Made by a program: the position numbers and the translations under genes. DNA of 64,000 bases, from positions 62,001-126,000 of the forward strand of contig NZ_FQTV01000003.1 in assembly GCF_900128905.1 (NCBI RefSeq). Direction: 5' to 3'. Below, one piece after another: positions 53,566 through 63,059 of this stretch (position 1 is its first letter; the number at the start of each line of letters is the position of its first letter). The DNA comes from Bacteroides luti. GTDB taxonomy: Bacteria > Bacteroidota > Bacteroidia > Bacteroidales > Bacteroidaceae. A model generated the notes under the pieces. That model did no database searches. It saw nothing but the letters and a program-made list of their open reading frames with translations, and was not told the DNA's origin.

Positions 53566-54174
53566 TTAGTTATTTCCATTAAAAGCCTCTACTGTTGCGC
53601 TTGTTTCAGAAGAAATTCCCTCACGAACAAATACCTTTTTGATGGTGGTAAATATTATTTTTATATCGAGTATGAATGAACAGTGATCAACATACCAAAC
53701 GTCTAATTCAAATTTCTTATGCCAACTGATAGCATTACGTCCATTACACTGTGCCCATCCAGTTATTCCTGGACGAACATCATGACGACGAGCCTGTTCT
53801 TTGCTGTATAATGGTAGATATTGTACCAAAAGCGGACGTGGACCAATCAGAGCCATATCACCTTTGAATACATTGAATAGTTGTGGAAGCTCATCAATAC
53901 TTGTTGAACGGACAAAACTACCAATTTTAGTCAATCTATCAGCGTCAGGCAGTAAATGACCATTCGCATCCCTCTCGTCATTCATCGTCTTATACTTGAT
54001 AACACGGAATATCTTGCCATCTTTACCTGGACGTTCTTGAAAAAAGAAAGTTCCAGCACCTTTGTTGGCTAAGTGAAGCCAAATAGTAACTACTATAAAT
54101 AAAGGACTAATGCATATTATTATCAATGACGATAAAAAGCAGTCAATAAGGCGTTTGAAAAAGTGTTTATACAT
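53566..54174 (-). CDS. PglC-like initiating phosphoglycosyl transferase
   Basis: 202 residues, a monotopic PGT of the bacterial sugar transferase family. It has an N-terminal re-entrant hydrophobic helix (about 8-35), KYKTMNDERD with the catalytic Asp-Glu pair (about 68-77), SIDELPQLFNVFKGDMALIGPRPLL and GITGWAQCNGRN. It transfers phospho-sugar (probably the bacillosamine-like sugar) to undecaprenyl phosphate and so starts the repeat unit. It overlaps the upstream glycosyltransferase by 8 bases. Confidence 0.93.
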   Translation of the reverse strand: MYKHFFKRLIDCFLSSLIIICISPLFIVVTIWLHLANKGAGTFFFQERPGKDGKIFRVIKYKTMNDERDANGHLLPDADRLTKIGSFVRSTSIDELPQLFNVFKGDMALIGPRPLLVQYLPLYSKEQARRHDVRPGITGWAQCNGRNAISWHKKFELDVWYVDHCSFILDIKIIFTTIKKVFVREGISSETSATVEAFNGNN

Positions 54175-55291
54175 TCTTCATCATTATAGAGTGATAAATA
54201 TCAAACATTGTCTTTGCTGTGTTTTTTACATCAAGCATCTCAGAAACAAGCTTCTTCCCATTTTCTGAGATTTTTTTCAAATTGTATTTACCCTCAATAA
54301 TAGCGTTTATAGCTTTTGCTAATTCTTTAGGTTGTTTTGGAGGAACGAGAAGTCCTGTCTTTTCATTAACTACTATATCTGGAAAGCCTCCAATATTTGT
54401 CGCAATAGTAGGTATTCCCAAAAGTAACGATTCTCCAGCTCCTCCTAAATTCTCGCTATGCGAAGGATGTACAACACAAAATAAATCTTGATACAACTCT
54501 GGGACATTAGTTCTCGTACCAAGAAAATGAATATTTTTAGTTCTTTTTTTTGCATAATTAATTACAATCTGTTCGTAATTAATTGCATTACCCCAAGCAC
54601 CACCAACACATACACCATGAACATTGGGATGTTTTTTTGACACCAAAGAAATTGCATCAATAAAATCTTCATGACCTTTCAATCCTCGCTTTTGACCCAA
54701 AAAATATTTTGGAGCATACATAAAAGCAATCATTCCAACTAAAATATCATCATTTTTTATTCCAAGTTCAGTTCTAATTAGTTTATTGTTTTCATATTTT
54801 TTATTGAGAATATCTGTTCCATAATACGATAAATACAACCTATTTTTTGAGATTCCAGCAGATTCATAAGTAGCGTTTGTCCAATTGCAACTACCAACCC
54901 AATAATCATACTTGTTAGCCGAATATATATCTATAAATTTGAAAAACTTATTTTCTAAATGCAAAGGACCAGGTATTTGAAAAATTCGAGGTATATTCAT
55001 ATTTCTTAAAGATATTCGCATAACTAACGTAGTCAAAACAAAATGACTATGAATAATGTCAGGTTTTACATCTTTCACTATTTTACGAAGATTTATAGCA
55101 GTTTGTACTAAGCCTCTAATACTATAGTTTAGACCATGAACATAAATACCATTTGCTTTGTACCGTGATATTAAATACCCATCTAAAGGCAAGGCAACAT
55201 GTACTTCTACACCCAACTTAACTAATTCAATCATTTGTCTGAGAGCCCATGTTGCTCCGACAGAAGTTTTTACTAAATGCAGTACAATCAT
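54167..55291 (-). CDS. GT4-family glycosyltransferase 1
   Basis: 374 residues, GT-B fold. DIIHSHFVLTTLVMR (about 78-92), KGHEDFIDAISLV, VHPSHSENLGGAGESLLLGIPTIATNIGGFPDIV (the E-x7-E donor-binding region, about 280-312). It adds one sugar of the repeat unit; donor and linkage cannot be predicted. It overlaps neighbours on both sides by a few bases, so translation is coupled. Confidence 0.9.
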   Translation of the reverse strand: MIVLHLVKTSVGATWALRQMIELVKLGVEVHVALPLDGYLISRYKANGIYVHGLNYSIRGLVQTAINLRKIVKDVKPDIIHSHFVLTTLVMRISLRNMNIPRIFQIPGPLHLENKFFKFIDIYSANKYDYWVGSCNWTNATYESAGISKNRLYLSYYGTDILNKKYENNKLIRTELGIKNDDILVGMIAFMYAPKYFLGQKRGLKGHEDFIDAISLVSKKHPNVHGVCVGGAWGNAINYEQIVINYAKKRTKNIHFLGTRTNVPELYQDLFCVVHPSHSENLGGAGESLLLGIPTIATNIGGFPDIVVNEKTGLLVPPKQPKELAKAINAIIEGKYNLKKISENGKKLVSEMLDVKNTAKTMFDIYHSIMMKNV

Positions 55292-56466
55292 TTTTTATTA
55301 ATTTCAATTAGTTTGTTGAAGAAAATATTTCTATGTTCTGTTAATATTGATTCTTTATATTTGCATGATTCCGAAATGTTTCTTATGACTTGTTTTTTTG
55401 AAAAATCAAGATCTCTAATCATTTTTTTTATAATAGCTACTAACTCATCTGAATTATTTGGTTCTATAAGAACATCATCTTCCAACAATTCAGGAATACC
55501 ACCGACCTTTGTTCCTATACAAGGTAATCCGGAAGCCATAGCTTCTATAACAGCCCGTGGAAGACCTTCTGTTCTTGAAACCAACAGAAATATATCAGAA
55601 TGTAACAAGCCTTCTCTAACTTTTTTTTGGGGAACATTGCCTTTAAATTCGACATTCTCTCTAATTCCAAGCTTTTCAGATAACTCAATCATCTTTAATC
55701 GATATATTCCATCACCTAACCATGTTAAATGACAATTAATACCCTCTTTCTTTAGTTTTGCAACAGCTTCTAAAGCTATATCAGGAGATTTATACATTTG
55801 TGATAAAGAACCAACAGATATTAGATTATAAACTTTCTTTGTATCTAAAAAAATAGGGTATTCTACAATATCAGAATCCTTAATGCAAACATCTGATGCT
55901 GAAATGCTGAATATATCATTTCTAGTTGGATATCGTTTTTGAAGTGCGTTCTTGGTAACATATAAAGCACAATCACTTTCAAATACTATTTTTTTTAGGC
56001 TGTAAGTTGCTAATAAACGTAAGAATGGTCTCAAAGGGTGATTAATTGAACCTGGTGCATAAACATCCCATGGGTCGCCGACGACTTCCACTGCATAAGG
56101 GATTCTTTTCTTTCTAAGTATTTTTATAGCTTCTCCTCCTATCACTCCAGGAACTCGACAGATATACGCAAATTCATTAGTAATATTTTTTTCCATAAAT
56201 CGCCGGATCTGTAATTTCTTTTTCATATACTGAAATGGACCAATAAAGTATGGCACATCAATAAAAGAAACTTTTTCATTAGATGCAATATAATTCTCAT
56301 TAATAGGGGTATTATCATTACTATCAACTCTAGCCAAAACATATAATCGGTCGAAAGTATTCAAATATCTATCCCAAAGAGCATTTGTAAATCCTCCATC
56401 AATACTATAAATAGCACCATTTTTTCGACGTACAAATCTACCTTCTGTTGCGAATATTAAGTCCAT
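55288..56466 (-). CDS. GT4-family glycosyltransferase 2
   Basis: 392 residues, GT-B fold with ICRVPGVIGGEAIKIL, VGSLSQMYKSPDIALEAVAKL (about 213-233), and the E-x7-E segment FLLVSRTEGLPRAVIEAMASGLPCIGTKVGGIPEL (about 295-329). It overlaps the Wzy gene by 29 bases. A cytosolic inner-leaflet enzyme, as there is no membrane helix. Confidence 0.9.
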   Translation of the reverse strand: MDLIFATEGRFVRRKNGAIYSIDGGFTNALWDRYLNTFDRLYVLARVDSNDNTPINENYIASNEKVSFIDVPYFIGPFQYMKKKLQIRRFMEKNITNEFAYICRVPGVIGGEAIKILRKKRIPYAVEVVGDPWDVYAPGSINHPLRPFLRLLATYSLKKIVFESDCALYVTKNALQKRYPTRNDIFSISASDVCIKDSDIVEYPIFLDTKKVYNLISVGSLSQMYKSPDIALEAVAKLKKEGINCHLTWLGDGIYRLKMIELSEKLGIRENVEFKGNVPQKKVREGLLHSDIFLLVSRTEGLPRAVIEAMASGLPCIGTKVGGIPELLEDDVLIEPNNSDELVAIIKKMIRDLDFSKKQVIRNISESCKYKESILTEHRNIFFNKLIEINKK

Positions 56467-57871
56467 AAGTTTTATGATGTTTAGTGTAATATATTATATA
56501 TGCGTATATAGGCCAAGCAAAAAAACACACCCCCCTTACAACGCTTATGAAAGAGTTTCTTACAGTAGATATTGTAAACCAAAATATTATCATACAAAAG
56601 ACAAACTTTGCATAATCATTATTTCTAATTTTAGAAACGTTCATAAATGAAGCAAATACGTATCCCATTAGTAACATCACTATCGATCCAAACCACCCAA
56701 AGTTTATGTATGATTCTGCTACCATAGAAAAGCCTGTTCCGTATCCCATATCGACTTTCTTTGTTAACCAGGCATTTAAGTCTGATTCCTTTACAGCGGG
56801 ATGAATCTTCCAAAAATTAATATTTGGAATTAACGTTGTAAAAGAAAATAAATACGATTTTCCATATCGATAATCTTCAGTATTAGGGACATAATCTTTT
56901 GTTTTTATCAAACAAAACATTGAACCTCCCATCTCACAAATTGTATTAAGTGCCGAATTTTGGCCTTTTTCAATATTATTAGTATAAGAATCTATACCTC
57001 TACCTGAATTACTCCGTGTATTAGAAATAACAGAGAGAATTGACAATAGAAATATTCCTAAAACCAATATAATAACATATTGTTTTTTTGTTAATGGCTT
57101 AATTATAAAATTATAGATTAGTATAGCTGTTGCTATAAGTATCACACCATTTGTTCGCCCACCTGTAATAAAAATTACTATAATTATCACAACAGCAAAA
57201 ATATTCAACATCCTTAAAACTTTTACATTTTTTCTAAAACCTACATAAAGGCAAATATAAGAAGGTATGAAATAATTAGCTACAATCAAAAAAATATTAT
57301 CTAGACCTACCCTTTCTTCGATTTCATACAATGCTCCATATCCTCTTGTTAAAGAAACAATCATATCATTGATAAGACTATATAAGAAAGGAATAATCGA
57401 AATGATGAACAAAATAATTCCAATTTTTTTTATTGCTAAGGAATAATCTACATTAAGACTCTTTTTAGTGTTATAATTTGATTTCTTAATTGACATTAAC
57501 GCTCCAATATGAAAACATGTAATCATTACTAATGTATAACTTTGAGCATAAAAGATATCATTAATTGTAATTCCTGCATACCCAATTAAGTCTCTTTCTT
57601 CTGAAATATAATTTATAGTATATAAAAAGGATTGTCCAAAAGAAAATATTGACAAGGTTACTAGAAATACAATGTAAGGGCTAAAGAGTTTCTGCTTTAA
57701 GTCATTCCAAGATTTGAAACAAAAACTTAAAATAAAAACACCTATACCACCCATTATTCTCAAGTCAACAAACGAAACGATATTTACACTATTACTATAC
57801 AACACCGGTAGTGCTATTATTAAAGTAAATATCATAATGTAATTGCGTTTCAAATTAATCACGCTGGCCAT
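56438..57871 (-). CDS. wzy: O-antigen/capsule polymerase (Wzy-like)
   Basis: 477 residues, strongly hydrophobic with about 11-12 membrane helices and one large loop (about 270-345, SNTRSNSGRGIDSYTNNIEKGQNS). This topology is typical of Wzy polymerases, which have little sequence conservation. It joins flipped repeat units at the outer face of the inner membrane. Overlaps of 29 and 17 bases with the flanking glycosyltransferases. Confidence 0.8.
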   Translation of the reverse strand: MASVINLKRNYIMIFTLIIALPVLYSNSVNIVSFVDLRIMGGIGVFILSFCFKSWNDLKQKLFSPYIVFLVTLSIFSFGQSFLYTINYISEERDLIGYAGITINDIFYAQSYTLVMITCFHIGALMSIKKSNYNTKKSLNVDYSLAIKKIGIILFIISIIPFLYSLINDMIVSLTRGYGALYEIEERVGLDNIFLIVANYFIPSYICLYVGFRKNVKVLRMLNIFAVVIIIVIFITGGRTNGVILIATAILIYNFIIKPLTKKQYVIILVLGIFLLSILSVISNTRSNSGRGIDSYTNNIEKGQNSALNTICEMGGSMFCLIKTKDYVPNTEDYRYGKSYLFSFTTLIPNINFWKIHPAVKESDLNAWLTKKVDMGYGTGFSMVAESYINFGWFGSIVMLLMGYVFASFMNVSKIRNNDYAKFVFCMIIFWFTISTVRNSFISVVRGVCFFAWPIYAYIIYYTKHHKTYGLNIRNRR

Positions 57872-58961
57872 ATATTGATAGAAGTTTTTCAGCTATGTTA
57901 GTCATATCAAATCCTTTTGACTGAATAATATTTCGTACATTTACCCTAATAAATGATCTAAGCTTTTCATTAATAATATTTGCCCAATAAAAATCACCCT
58001 TATCTAAAGGTAATAAAATAGTTGTTTCTAATAATTTACTCATAATTGAAATTGAATCGGATTCAACTACTAACAACCCAGCTGTTTGAGCTTCCACCAG
58101 AGCAACAGGAAGTCCTTCAAATAAAGATGGGAAAACAAAACAATCCATTGCTTGTAATAATTCGTTTGTATCATCACGTAAACCTAAGAACAACACATAT
58201 TGGTTAAGATTCAAATCGTTGATTTTATCTAGTAAGGCTTTTCTACCGACACCATCTCCAATAAGCATCAGACGATATCTATCAGATTTGTTCACTAAAG
58301 CCTTTAGTATATCAACAAGGAATATCTGATTTTTCACTTTTGATATATTTCCAATATGTCCAACAACAAGATTGTCTTTTTCAAGTCCTAATTCATTTCT
58401 TTTGGCATTCCTAACATTTTCATCAAATGCAAAATTTTCTAAAATTATTCCATTGTTAACTACAATTACTTTACCTTCAACACCAGTGTAATTAAACATC
58501 CATTCTTTTGCTAATTCCGAACAAGCAAAATAATGAGTAGCTAAGGGTTTTACTCTGAATTTGTTAAACCAATGAAGTAAATAATGCAATTTGCTTGCGC
58601 TAATGGAAGTGTTATGAGAATGAAGTATACGTATTTTTATACCATACTTTTTTGCATAGAATAGCGGATCTATACAAGACAATGAAGATGCATGCTGATG
58701 AACCACAGAAATATCTTTGGCATTTTTTTTGAAAAAATCATTTAAATTCCTATGATATTCAATTATTGAATTTCTCCTAGCAGGTATTGTATAAATCTGC
58801 CCTCCTAATTCCTCTATTTCTTGTCTATGGGAATTTGATTTATTTTGCAAAAGAAACACGAAACGAACTTTGGTTCGATCAATAGATCTATATAAATTCA
58901 TTATGAACGATTCTATGCCACCACGATTCATCGAATCTAAAATATGCAATACTGTTAACAT
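57855..58961 (-). CDS. GT4-family glycosyltransferase 3
   Basis: 368 residues, GT-B fold. HILDSMNRGGIESFIMNLYR (6-25), a classic acceptor-side start, then GHIGNISKVKNQIFLVDIL, VFPSLFEGLPVALVEAQTAGLLVVESDSI (about 276-304) with the E-x7-E motif. It overlaps Wzy and is preceded by about 300 bases of non-coding DNA and a flippase relic, so it may head its own transcript. Confidence 0.9.
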   Translation of the reverse strand: MLTVLHILDSMNRGGIESFIMNLYRSIDRTKVRFVFLLQNKSNSHRQEIEELGGQIYTIPARRNSIIEYHRNLNDFFKKNAKDISVVHQHASSLSCIDPLFYAKKYGIKIRILHSHNTSISASKLHYLLHWFNKFRVKPLATHYFACSELAKEWMFNYTGVEGKVIVVNNGIILENFAFDENVRNAKRNELGLEKDNLVVGHIGNISKVKNQIFLVDILKALVNKSDRYRLMLIGDGVGRKALLDKINDLNLNQYVLFLGLRDDTNELLQAMDCFVFPSLFEGLPVALVEAQTAGLLVVESDSISIMSKLLETTILLPLDKGDFYWANIINEKLRSFIRVNVRNIIQSKGFDMTNIAEKLLSIYGQRD

Positions 58962-59266
58962 TATAATAATTTGGATTTTAAAATTATAGATATAAATTCT
59001 TAGATCTTGATTTTTTGTATTAAGATAGGTAACAAGGGATATCCCTTTTCTGCATTATAACTGAATTCAAACTGTTTTCCAATTTCTCAAAACATCCTAT
59101 TATAATATCACTAATTCTTAGTACACGTAAAAATCAACAATTACAACAAGACACTCTACTTAATAAGCCTTTTAAATACAATCATATATAAAAGATTTCA
59201 GATTCAATTTGTATCCATAGACTACTGAAATATATCCCAATCATTTGAGATTACTAAATTGTTTTT
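58962..59266. other. AT-rich spacer, nothing recognised
   Basis: About 305 bases between the GT4 gene start and the Wzx relic, with no open frame or promoter match that I can support. Confidence 0.4.
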
Positions 59267-59471
59267 TTACATTATGATTATCTTTAATATTCTGAACTTT
59301 AAATTTGGAAAGACAATTATTAATACGACTATACCTCCAATTATATTATAGACAACGAAGTCTATCTCACCTAAAACTTCAAGAATAACAAGTAATATGA
59401 AAAATACAAGCATTAATAAAAATGTTTGCAAATACAATAGAAGTGCATTCTTCGCTATTCGCTTATTTTTT
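59267..59471 (-). pseudogene. Relic of a second Wzx flippase (N-terminal ~60 codons)
   Basis: The minus-strand frame reads NKRIAKNALLLYLQTFLLMLV, then VLEVLGEIDFVVYNIIGGIVV and a stop at 59267-59269. This matches the conserved start of Bacteroides-type Wzx proteins (NKRIAKNTLLLY, VLGVEDFGIYNVVGGVV pattern). The start codon is lost (TAA two codons before) and the rest of the gene is gone. Confidence 0.75.
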
Positions 59472-59494
59472 TATTGATAGATACTGTTGAATCA

Positions 59495-59644
59495 ATGAGC
59501 AAAATAATAAAAGATTTTCTTACTATCATAACCCTTCGTCAGTATAATGACCGTAGAAAGCTTACCATCAACTTATATAATCAGGTACGTGAAATAATTG
59601 TATCCCAAATTCTTAATAAATACATACAATCCTATAAAAACTGA
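59495..59644 (+). CDS. Doubtful 49-aa open frame
   Basis: ATG to TGA, 49 codons (starts MSKIIKDFLTIITLRQYNDRRK, a helical basic peptide), on the strand opposite to the locus. No recognised family, promoter or terminator. It may be a chance frame in the eroded segment left between the Wzx relic and the present Wzx. Confidence 0.2.
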   Translation: MSKIIKDFLTIITLRQYNDRRKLTINLYNQVREIIVSQILNKYIQSYKN

Positions 59645-59939
59645 TCAGAAAACAACATTTTCGGTAACAGAATCATCACCACTTAATTACCATATCCAAG
59701 GTGTGTACAATATTCAAAAAGATATACAATATTACCATTACCTCCTATATATACTAAATTACGTTCTATAATAAAACGCTCTAACGTTTCTTCTTTAAAA
59801 AAAGTTTCAAAGGTATATTACTACTATTATCTCTAACAACTAATTGAACATTATAACTAATTGAGGAAGCAGCAATCTAACTTATTTTTATATTTGCTTT
59901 GGTCAATTAATAAGTAGGTATGCTATTGCCTGTAATAGT
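59645..59939. other. AT-rich spacer downstream of Wzx
   Basis: About 295 bases with no gene or clear terminator, probably decayed sequence of the lost second Wzx region. Confidence 0.35.
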
Positions 59940-61364
59940 TCATTTTTCATTATGCCATTCATTTTTTTTAGTAATATATATGTTATAAGCCCACGGCAAA
60001 GAACAAGCTGATATTAAACAATATCCTCCTGTAATACCTATTACTCCTAAAAATTTCCCCATTAATACAGTAGAAAAGCAACATAATATTCCACTTACTA
60101 AAGAATTTACTAAAAAAGGCTCTTGCTTATGACATCTCAAATAAGTAGCCCATGAACCAACAAATTGGTTCAAAAACGATGGAATCACCATAAGAATCAT
60201 TGGAATATAATTCAAGAAACGATCTCCTAAATTCATTCCTCCTAATGTTATGTGAAACGTTTTAATTACAAAAAAAACAAACAACATAACAATTAGACCT
60301 AAAGCATTAATAAAAACTAATTGTTTTAATGTCTTATTAAAAATCATATCCAACTGATTATAATTTTTCAATTCTATCAAGCCTGAAAACATGGGTATTT
60401 TAGTTGATATCCAGCTCATTGACAAAGAACTAATCCCATTTAAAACAGCCAATGTCATTCCCATCTGCCCAGCAACGACTGCACCATCTGTTGCAAATAA
60501 AACAGGATTAAATAATTGGAAAATGAAATAACCACTAATCCAACTTAAGGCTATTTTCCATTGATATGGAAATATCTCATGCTTATATGAAACTTTTTGA
60601 ATAATTGAGATATGCCAAATATCAAAAAGAATTACTTTAAATGGAGTAGCAAAAATAAAAAAAGACGCCGATAAAATCCAAACAAGACTATTAATTCCAG
60701 ACACCATCAGTTTTGCACCTAAAAATAAGCTACTCCAAACGAAAAATAATCCAAAACAGTTTTGATACAATCTAATTTTGGCAACTTCTTTTACCTTGCC
60801 TAAACCTTCTAAATATGCAAAAACTGGAGCAATCAATAAATTTACAGCAGTACAAATACACAACAAAGTCCATGGAAACCTCCAACTAACAAGGCCACCA
60901 CTTTTGTCATACTTAGTAAAAAAAACAAATCCTACTACCATAAGCGCTACAAATAGGACAATGGCAAATACAGAGTACCACTTTACACTAAAGTGTAGTA
61001 AAGAAGACAATCTTGATTTATATTTTTCTTCACCCTCTAAATACATACCATCTCTCAAAGTAAGATGCGAAGCTTCATGTGCTACATATTGAGTAATAAT
61101 TCCATTTAGTCCTAATTCAAAAAAAACTTGTATTGCTAAAATACTACCAAAGGTATAATAAAATCCTTGTTCCACACCTGTTAAGTATCGTACAACAAAT
61201 AGGATAGAAATTATGCTACCTCCAGCCTGAATTATTCTAGCAATAGATGTGTATGCGACAGCTTTATCTACACCAATTTTATAAGCTAAGTTTTTTATTA
61301 AACTCAAAATTTTAATCTTTAGGATTATAAATACATTTTTTTGTAAATCATCTTGTATAAACAT
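59940..61364 (-). CDS. wzx: Wzx-like polysaccharide flippase
   Basis: 474 residues with 12 predicted membrane helices and the MOP-superfamily pattern (start KNLAYKIGVDKAVAYTSIARIIQAGGSIISILFVVRYLTGVEQGFYYTFGSI). A hydrophilic loop occurs at about 105-120. It would move the undecaprenyl-linked repeat unit across the inner membrane. It resembles the oligosaccharide flippase branch with few homologues rather than the Bacteroides-type Wzx left as a relic at 59267. The first residues (MFIQDDLQKNVFI) may not belong; a start further in is possible. Confidence 0.82.
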   Translation of the reverse strand: MFIQDDLQKNVFIILKIKILSLIKNLAYKIGVDKAVAYTSIARIIQAGGSIISILFVVRYLTGVEQGFYYTFGSILAIQVFFELGLNGIITQYVAHEASHLTLRDGMYLEGEEKYKSRLSSLLHFSVKWYSVFAIVLFVALMVVGFVFFTKYDKSGGLVSWRFPWTLLCICTAVNLLIAPVFAYLEGLGKVKEVAKIRLYQNCFGLFFVWSSLFLGAKLMVSGINSLVWILSASFFIFATPFKVILFDIWHISIIQKVSYKHEIFPYQWKIALSWISGYFIFQLFNPVLFATDGAVVAGQMGMTLAVLNGISSLSMSWISTKIPMFSGLIELKNYNQLDMIFNKTLKQLVFINALGLIVMLFVFFVIKTFHITLGGMNLGDRFLNYIPMILMVIPSFLNQFVGSWATYLRCHKQEPFLVNSLVSGILCCFSTVLMGKFLGVIGITGGYCLISACSLPWAYNIYITKKNEWHNEK

Positions 61365-61831
61365 AGCTATTCTCTTCTAAAGGTGCAGATGACATCTTTC
61401 CATTTCCCTCCTTAAAAAGAGTAGACATACAAAACAGGGGGTGATATAGATACATCTTTATTTCACATATCATATGACCATTTTCGTTTCTTTATTGAAT
61501 TAATTAAAGCGATTCCCTCTTTTTTAATCTAATACCATAAGGCTTCTGAAATGCGTTTTAGTCTGGACAAAAAAGTCTAGATTAGATCACGTAATAAGTT
61601 CTTAAAAAAAATAAGCTTCCAGCTATTTTTATTGCAAGATAGCCTTCATTTTCCAAAAAATAAAAATCATTAAAGTCAATCTATAAGTAATTAATCCATT
61701 ACTTGTAATAATGACTATCATATCACTGTTATACGAAAGTAATTGGCAATTTTCTCTTTAATAACATATTGCTTATCACATTACATAATAAATTCATTAA
61801 CACCGTAATGACTATATATTTTCAAGATGTA
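61365..61831. other. AT-rich region upstream of Wzx
   Basis: About 470 bases with no recognised gene. Probable promoter/leader space for the Wzx-Wzy part of the locus, without a consensus match. Confidence 0.35.
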
Positions 61832-61939
61832 CTAAAAATTCAACTTATCACCAATTTCTACTATTGATTTTGGAATTAAGTTAGTAACTTCAAATAGACG
61901 CGTTCCAAGACTACCAACTGCTTCATTTTTTATTTTCAT
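61832..61939 (-). CDS. Short open frame (35 aa), possible gene remnant
   Basis: ATG at 61939 to TAG at 61832-61834: MKIKNEAVGSLGTRLFEVT, then IPKSIVEIGDKLNF. It lies 14 bases after the Wza-like gene. The composition is protein-like, but the family is not recognised. Perhaps the start of a lost gene of the locus. Confidence 0.25.
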   Translation of the reverse strand: MKIKNEAVGSLGTRLFEVTNLIPKSIVEIGDKLNF

Positions 61940-61953
61940 ATTGTATAATCAGT

Positions 61954-62754
61954 CTATTTAAGCACTGTAACAATCAAAGATGCAACACCAATTACTATTG
62001 ATACAACAGAAAATACGACATTAGTAGCATTACCGATATCAGCGCCTTTTGCTTTTGCTTCATTAGGTTCTACATAAACCACATCGCCTTGTTGCAAATA
62101 AAAGTAAGGTGAGAATATCAGGTTTCTATCGTTCAAATTTAGTGTAACAATATTCTTTTGTCCATCGGGTAATTCACGAAGAATTTTAATCACATCTCGG
62201 CGGCCATAGATAGTTAAGTCTCCTGCCATGGAGAGTGCCTGCAGGATATTAATTTTTTCATCTTTTACGGTAAAAGATCCGGGAGTAGTAACTTCGCCCA
62301 ATACAGAGATTTTATAATCGGCAAAACGGACAGTAACAACGATATCTCCTTTTAAGTAAGATCTTAGCTTTTGGGTAATTGTTTTCGCAATAGCGTCGGT
62401 AGTTTGATTTACAACTGCTAATTTACCTAATACAGGGAAATCTATAGTACCTTTGCTATCAACTAAATAGTTTTGCAATGCTGCCGTTGAGTAAGTTTCA
62501 TTTGAATTTGCAGGAACCGCAGTAAGTATATTAAAGGGAAAATAGGTTTCCGCATCCTCAGAACCACTTACCACAATACGTAGTAAATCGTTCGGCTTGA
62601 TGGTAGCATTAAAGGGTTGTGAACTTTGAGCCAGTTGACTGGGCGTGAGTGATTCGGCTCCTTCCAGATAAGCGATGTTTTTTGCAGATTTACATGCAGA
62701 AAAAAGTAGTATTACTGTGAATAGCAGTAAATAGCGATAGTTTTGTCTGTTCAT
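61954..62754 (-). CDS. Wza-like polysaccharide export lipoprotein, AT-rich copy
   Basis: 266 residues. Lipoprotein signal with acceptor Cys at 21 (FSAC), Poly_export domain (about 45-140, NDLLRIVVSGSEDAETYFPFN, GTIDFPVLGKLAVVNQTTDAIAKTI), SLBB domain (about 148-220, ISVLGEVTTPGSFTVKDEKINILQALSMAGDLTIYGRRD) and a C-terminal hydrophobic helix (about 243-264) placed as in Bacteroidota Wza proteins. It forms the outer-membrane exit for the polymer. About 70 percent of residues look identical to the copy at 63060, but the codons are much more AT-rich. Confidence 0.92.
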   Translation of the reverse strand: MNRQNYRYLLLFTVILLFSACKSAKNIAYLEGAESLTPSQLAQSSQPFNATIKPNDLLRIVVSGSEDAETYFPFNILTAVPANSNETYSTAALQNYLVDSKGTIDFPVLGKLAVVNQTTDAIAKTITQKLRSYLKGDIVVTVRFADYKISVLGEVTTPGSFTVKDEKINILQALSMAGDLTIYGRRDVIKILRELPDGQKNIVTLNLNDRNLIFSPYFYLQQGDVVYVEPNEAKAKGADIGNATNVVFSVVSIVIGVASLIVTVLK

Positions 62755-63059
62755 TGGTTATTAGGAATCGGTTGTGTTACTATGCAACAAGGTTCGTCAC
62801 TAACATAACCGTAGCAACGAATTCCTGTTTTTTAAAATTCGCTGCAAAGGTAAACACATTTTTTCTTTAAAAGAAACTTTTTAACTACAAATGATATTTA
62901 ATTTCGATTACTTTTTTGCTTCAAAAATGATTTTAGCATTATTTTGTTAAACAAAACACTGAATGTTAATCAATTAGATTACTGATAAAAAAAAATAAAG
63001 AAAGTATTTTTTTTAGCTAAATATACACATACACAATAGAAAAAAGATAAAAAAAGCAA
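62755..63059. other. Intergenic region between the two Wza-like genes
   Basis: 305 AT-rich bases. A minus-strand -7 box TACCTTTG (62845-62852) lies 90 bases before the ATG of the AT-rich copy. A 7-1-7 palindrome of TTTTGTT/AACAAAA (62943-62957) lies further upstream and could be an operator. Confidence 0.5.
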
